The notes under the pieces are model-generated. The model saw only the letters and a program-made list of their open reading frames with translations, was not told the origin of the DNA and searched no databases. From Variovorax sp. (GTDB lineage Bacteria; Pseudomonadota; Gammaproteobacteria; Burkholderiales; Burkholderiaceae_C), in the NCBI GenBank assembly GCA_028292835.1, contig JAQGLP010000373.1:1-9330 (forward strand): a DNA stretch of 9,330 nt. Direction: 5' to 3'. The position numbers and the translations under genes were made by a program. Shown here one piece after another: positions 6,717-9,330 of the stretch; positions within the stretch are counted from its first letter, which is position 1, and every line of letters starts with the position of its first letter.

Positions 6717-8165
6717 TCAGCCGAGGACGGAGTCCATGCGGCGTTGCGCCTGGACCGCATCGACATCGCGCAGGGTAACGCGAAACACACTGCCCCGGCC
6801 CGGACGCGAAGACACCTGGACCGGATGGTCGAGCGCCTGCGACAGGCGCGCGACGATCGCCAGGCCCAGCCCGAAGCCGTCCGAGGTGCCGGCGTGGTCG
6901 GTGACCTTGTAGAACTCCATGAACACATCGCCCAGGTTCTCGGCCGCGATACCGATCCCGGTGTCCCAGACTTCGATCCGGATGCCGGCCGGGGTGTGTC
7001 GTGCGGCCAGCAGCATACCGCCCTTGTCGGTGTAGCGGATGGCATTGGCGAGCAGGTTGCCGATCATTCGCCGCACCCGGACGGGGTCGGTCATCACCAT
7101 GCCGGCCACGCCGCGCACACGGAACTCGAGCCCCTTGGACTCGGCGGGCGGCCGGTACTGCAGCTCGAGGTCGTGCAGCAGCTGGGCCATGTCGACCGGC
7201 TCGATTTGCAGGCGCACCTGCCCGGAATCCAGGCGCGCCAGATCGAACAGCGAATCGAACAAGGCATTGACCGCTTGCGTGGCGCGCACGATCTTCGGCG
7301 CGATCTCGCGCACCAGCTCGGGTTCGCTGCGCAACCAGTCGGCATAGAGCGACAGCGCCAGCACGGGCTGGCGGATGTCGTGGGCGGCACTCGCCAGGAA
7401 ACGGTTTTTCGTGGCCACCGCCGATACCGCGGCCTGGCGTTGGTCGGTCAGCGAATTGATCAGCACGCTGTTGTGGTAGAGCAGTTCGTAATTGGCGTAG
7501 TGCACCCGGTAGTTGCGTATGCCGGCGCGCAGCAGCAAGCGCCAATGGATGACCGAGAGCACCAGGAACGCCTCGAGGAGGCCCACTTCTTCGAACCCGC
7601 CCTGGATGATCTGGAAACCCAGCGACAGGAACAGCGTGATGAACAGCGCATTGAGGTAGCGCTTGCACAGCGGCAGGTACAGCGCCAGGTTGCTGGGCGC
7701 ATACGTCGCCATGCCGGCCGTGCAGATTGCACAAAGAAACTGGTTCTCACGCGGCGCGCCCTCGAAAAAAACGAGGGGCGACAGCCCCCAGATGCACCCG
7801 CCGGCAGCCCAGAGCAAGGTGTATCGCTTGAGGAAGCGCTCCTGCCAAGCCAGATCTTTGTGGGCATAGAAGTCGTTGTAGACGCGCTCGGCCCAGCTGC
7901 GGCCAGAAGCCAGGACCACGCCACAGGCCAGCCAGCCGAGCAGTTTCCAGGCCGGCGCGTACTGCCATCCGAAAAGCACCAGCGCGCACATCAGCAGCAC
8001 CGACCACAACCGGACGCCGGACGAAACATTCATCAGGTTGCGGATCAGCTCGCCGCGCACCCACGAGCCGGCCTCGTCCATCGTTGGGCGTGGCAACGGC
8101 AAATCGATCAAGGACGAATGGCCGGGCAAGACGGTCGAGGGATTGTTTTTCATGAGAGGCATCAT
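6717..8165 (-). CDS. Six-TM membrane sensor histidine kinase (HisKA/HATPase_c, no receiver domain)
   Basis: This 482-residue inner-membrane kinase has about six hydrophobic segments near residues 52-72, 74-88, 113-134, 143-165, 170-188 and 196-213, with only short loops and no sizeable periplasmic domain. The signal is thus probably sensed in the membrane or cytosol. A short linker (about 215-250) leads to the HisKA helix with His262 in NRFLASAAHDIRQP (254-267). The ATPase domain follows: N box GNLLANAIRYT (369-379), G1 box DTGIGI (401-406), F-box region FMEFYK, and G2 box GFGLGLAIVARL (430-441). All motifs look intact. The HDIRQP H-box is one I associate with betaproteobacterial hybrid kinases, yet this protein ends about 20 residues after the ATPase domain with no receiver. 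Starts at 8165, 8162 or 8153 (Met1, Met2, Met5) are all possible; none has a clear ribosome binding site. It converges on the response regulator and is divergent from cyoA. Confidence 0.92.
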   Translation of the reverse strand: MMPLMKNNPSTVLPGHSSLIDLPLPRPTMDEAGSWVRGELIRNLMNVSSGVRLWSVLLMCALVLFGWQYAPAWKLLGWLACGVVLASGRSWAERVYNDFYAHKDLAWQERFLKRYTLLWAAGGCIWGLSPLVFFEGAPRENQFLCAICTAGMATYAPSNLALYLPLCKRYLNALFITLFLSLGFQIIQGGFEEVGLLEAFLVLSVIHWRLLLRAGIRNYRVHYANYELLYHNSVLINSLTDQRQAAVSAVATKNRFLASAAHDIRQPVLALSLYADWLRSEPELVREIAPKIVRATQAVNALFDSLFDLARLDSGQVRLQIEPVDMAQLLHDLELQYRPPAESKGLEFRVRGVAGMVMTDPVRVRRMIGNLLANAIRYTDKGGMLLAARHTPAGIRIEVWDTGIGIAAENLGDVFMEFYKVTDHAGTSDGFGLGLAIVARLSQALDHPVQVSSRPGRGSVFRVTLRDVDAVQAQRRMDSVLG

Positions 8166-8674
8166 GGCAGCGCGGCCCTGCGGAGACTGGCGTCAGCGCT
8201 GCGTCATCGCATGAGCAGGAAGAGGTCTGGAAACAAATCGGTGCATCCCGCAGGCGGCGATTTCTGCCATGCCACCGCACAGGGGGCGGACGCAACAAAC
8301 CTTGCGTCGGAGTCTTGCGACGGCACTTCGGCGGCCAGGCCACTGGTGGCAAGACAGGGATTCCCATCTGCTCGCCGAACCTGCATGGATGCTTGAGTCC
8401 TGGATTGATGAATAGCCGAATGCCAACAAAAGACCAACAGCATGGCAAGGCGTCATTTCGACCGCCAAAGCCAACGCCTCATGCGGCTCAACAGTTCATT
8501 ATCGCAGAGTGCCAAGTAGACAGACAGGGCCCGGCCCTATCGTGCAACACCACACAGTCGAGGCTCGCGTTCGGCTGACCCCGCTAACGGCTCGACCATT
8601 CGTGCAGCAGATCGCCGCTGGCCGTTCGATGTGGCATGGTTCGCGGCGTTGTCTCCCCCCGGAGGTTTCGGCAT
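8166..8674. other. 509-base non-coding region between divergent histidine kinase and cyoA genes
   Basis: I see no credible gene here. The open frames on both strands are short and lack the codon bias of the neighbours, and no tRNA or known riboswitch is recognisable. The stretch of about 8200-8560 looks less GC-rich than the flanking genes. On the minus strand GATAAT (8503 down to 8498) resembles a -10 box but lies more than 300 bases before the kinase start and lacks a good -35. A perfect inverted repeat AGGGCC-C-GGCCCT occupies 8526-8538, about 140 bases before cyoA. Promoters and operators for cyo, and probably for the kinase, should lie here, but I cannot place them firmly. Confidence 0.6.
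8661..8665 (+). promoter_or_regulatory. Ribosome binding site of cyoA
   Basis: GGAGG lies nine bases before the ATG at 8675. It is the strongest Shine-Dalgarno match in the window and fixes the cyoA start, which in turn gives a sensible lipoprotein signal peptide. Confidence 0.8.
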
Positions 8675-9330
8675 ATGAAGCTGTCGCTGGTGCAGGCTCG
8701 ATGGACGGTGCTGGTCGCCTGCGCGATGCTGGCCTCGTGCCAGATGGACGTCCTCTCACCGCGCGGGCCGGTGGGACACGAGGATCGCGCGATCCTGCTC
8801 GATTCGCTGGCGATCATGCTGGCCATCGTCATCCCGACCATCGTCGCCACCCTGGGCGTCGCGTGGTGGTACCGCGCCTCGAACACGAAGGCGCGCTACC
8901 TGCCGAACTGGGACTTCTCCGGCCGCGTCGAGCTCGTGGTGTGGTCGATCCCCATCATGGTGATCATCCTGCTTGGCGGCGTCGCATGGATCGGATCGCA
9001 CCGGCTCGACCCGGCCGAGCCCCTCGTTTCCGAAACCCCTCCGCTCGACGTGCAGGTGGTCTCGCTCGACTGGAAATGGTTGTTCATCTATCCCGACAGG
9101 CATGTTGCGGCGGTCAACCAGCTGGTCGTGCCGGCCGGCGTGCCGATCCATTTTTCGCTCACCTCGGCCAGCGTCATGAACGCGTTCTTCGTGCCGCAGC
9201 TCGGCAGCATGATCTACACGATGAACGGGATGTCGACCGAGCTCTGGCTGCACGCCGACGAGCCCGGCACCTACATCGGGCGCTCCGCCCACTTCAGCGG
9301 CGACGGCTTCTCGGACATGCAGTTCGAGGT
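8675..9330 (+). CDS. cyoA: Cytochrome bo-type ubiquinol oxidase subunit II, N-terminal part (cut by the window edge)
   Basis: The frame is open for 218 codons and continues past the right edge; the full subunit is usually about 300-320 residues. It is a subunit of the proton-pumping quinol oxidase of the inner membrane, which reduces O2 with electrons from ubiquinol. A signal peptide ends in the lipobox LASC, with the lipid-bearing Cys at residue 22. Two membrane helices follow (about 43-65 and 86-107), then the periplasmic cupredoxin-like domain with SLDWKWLFIYP (130-140) and VMNAFFVPQLGSMIYTMNGM (167-186). Where CuA-type cytochrome c oxidases have two Cys ligands, this protein reads HFSGDGFSDM (206-215) with no Cys, so it should take electrons from quinol rather than cytochrome c. 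The match to E. coli CyoA is strong. cyoBCD would be expected downstream. It is divergent from the histidine kinase gene. Confidence 0.95.
   Translation, partial: MKLSLVQARWTVLVACAMLASCQMDVLSPRGPVGHEDRAILLDSLAIMLAIVIPTIVATLGVAWWYRASNTKARYLPNWDFSGRVELVVWSIPIMVIILLGGVAWIGSHRLDPAEPLVSETPPLDVQVVSLDWKWLFIYPDRHVAAVNQLVVPAGVPIHFSLTSASVMNAFFVPQLGSMIYTMNGMSTELWLHADEPGTYIGRSAHFSGDGFSDMQFE

Noticed and set aside
4619..7045. An 808-codon open frame on the minus strand opposite trpS and the response regulator
   Set aside because: Its translation is Arg/Gln/His/Gly-rich without recognisable domains, while the opposite strand encodes clear full-length TrpS and a response regulator. Long antisense frames are a common effect of high GC and strong third-position bias.
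6744..8396. A 550-codon open frame on the plus strand opposite the histidine kinase
   Set aside because: It mirrors the kinase gene, which has every HisKA and HATPase motif. The antisense product is His/Gln/Asp/Arg-rich and has no domain signature.
8193..8578. Small open frames on both strands in the kinase-cyoA gap (87 codons plus, 93 codons minus)
   Set aside because: They have no ribosome binding sites, no codon bias like the neighbouring genes, and no recognisable motifs, so I treated the stretch as non-coding.
8675..9330. Reading the right-edge gene as cytochrome c oxidase subunit II (CoxB)
   Set aside because: The lipoprotein signal, the SLDWKWLFIYP motif and the lack of the CuA cysteines (HFSGDGFSDM) fit CyoA-type quinol oxidase instead.

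Overview
The window looks like chromosomal DNA from a GC-rich betaproteobacterium, most likely of the order Burkholderiales. That rests on the strong G/C third-position bias, the protein sequences, and the gene run PHP phosphatase - yciO - site-2 protease - trpS, an order I recall from beta- and gammaproteobacteria but could not search. I see no mobile element, CRISPR array, tRNA or rRNA gene, or phage gene. Most of the window is ordinary core and near-core genome.

Left part (1-1327): a minus-strand gene runs off the left edge; only its basic N-terminus is visible (possibly a PHB-depolymerase-family esterase). It is divergent from a plus-strand lipoprotein with a CAP/SCP domain and a probable C-terminal Ig-like domain.

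Middle (1480-5998): five plus-strand genes are tightly packed. They encode a PHP-family 3',5'-nucleotide bisphosphatase / RNase AM homologue, an EamA/DMT transporter whose start overlaps the PHP stop (GTGA), YciO, a small M50 site-2 protease and tryptophanyl-tRNA synthetase. Four of the five act in RNA/tRNA, nucleotide or membrane-protein housekeeping. The PHP and protease genes both appear to begin with GTG placed where a transcript would start from a -10-like element, so leaderless mRNAs are possible. TrpS carries a C-terminal extension with a YegP/DUF1508-like motif.

Right part (6059-9330): a NarL/LuxR-type response regulator (+) converges on a six-TM, HisKA-type sensor histidine kinase (-), separated by a short hairpin. 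About 0.5 kb of non-coding DNA then separates the kinase from the divergent start of cyoA (cytochrome bo-type quinol oxidase subunit II), which is cut by the right edge. The regulator and kinase are plausibly partners, and their position beside cyoA suggests, without proving, a link to respiratory control.

I did not find convincing evidence of a new multi-gene system. The most interesting items are the TrpS extension, the split convergent two-component pair beside cyo, and the two possible leaderless starts.
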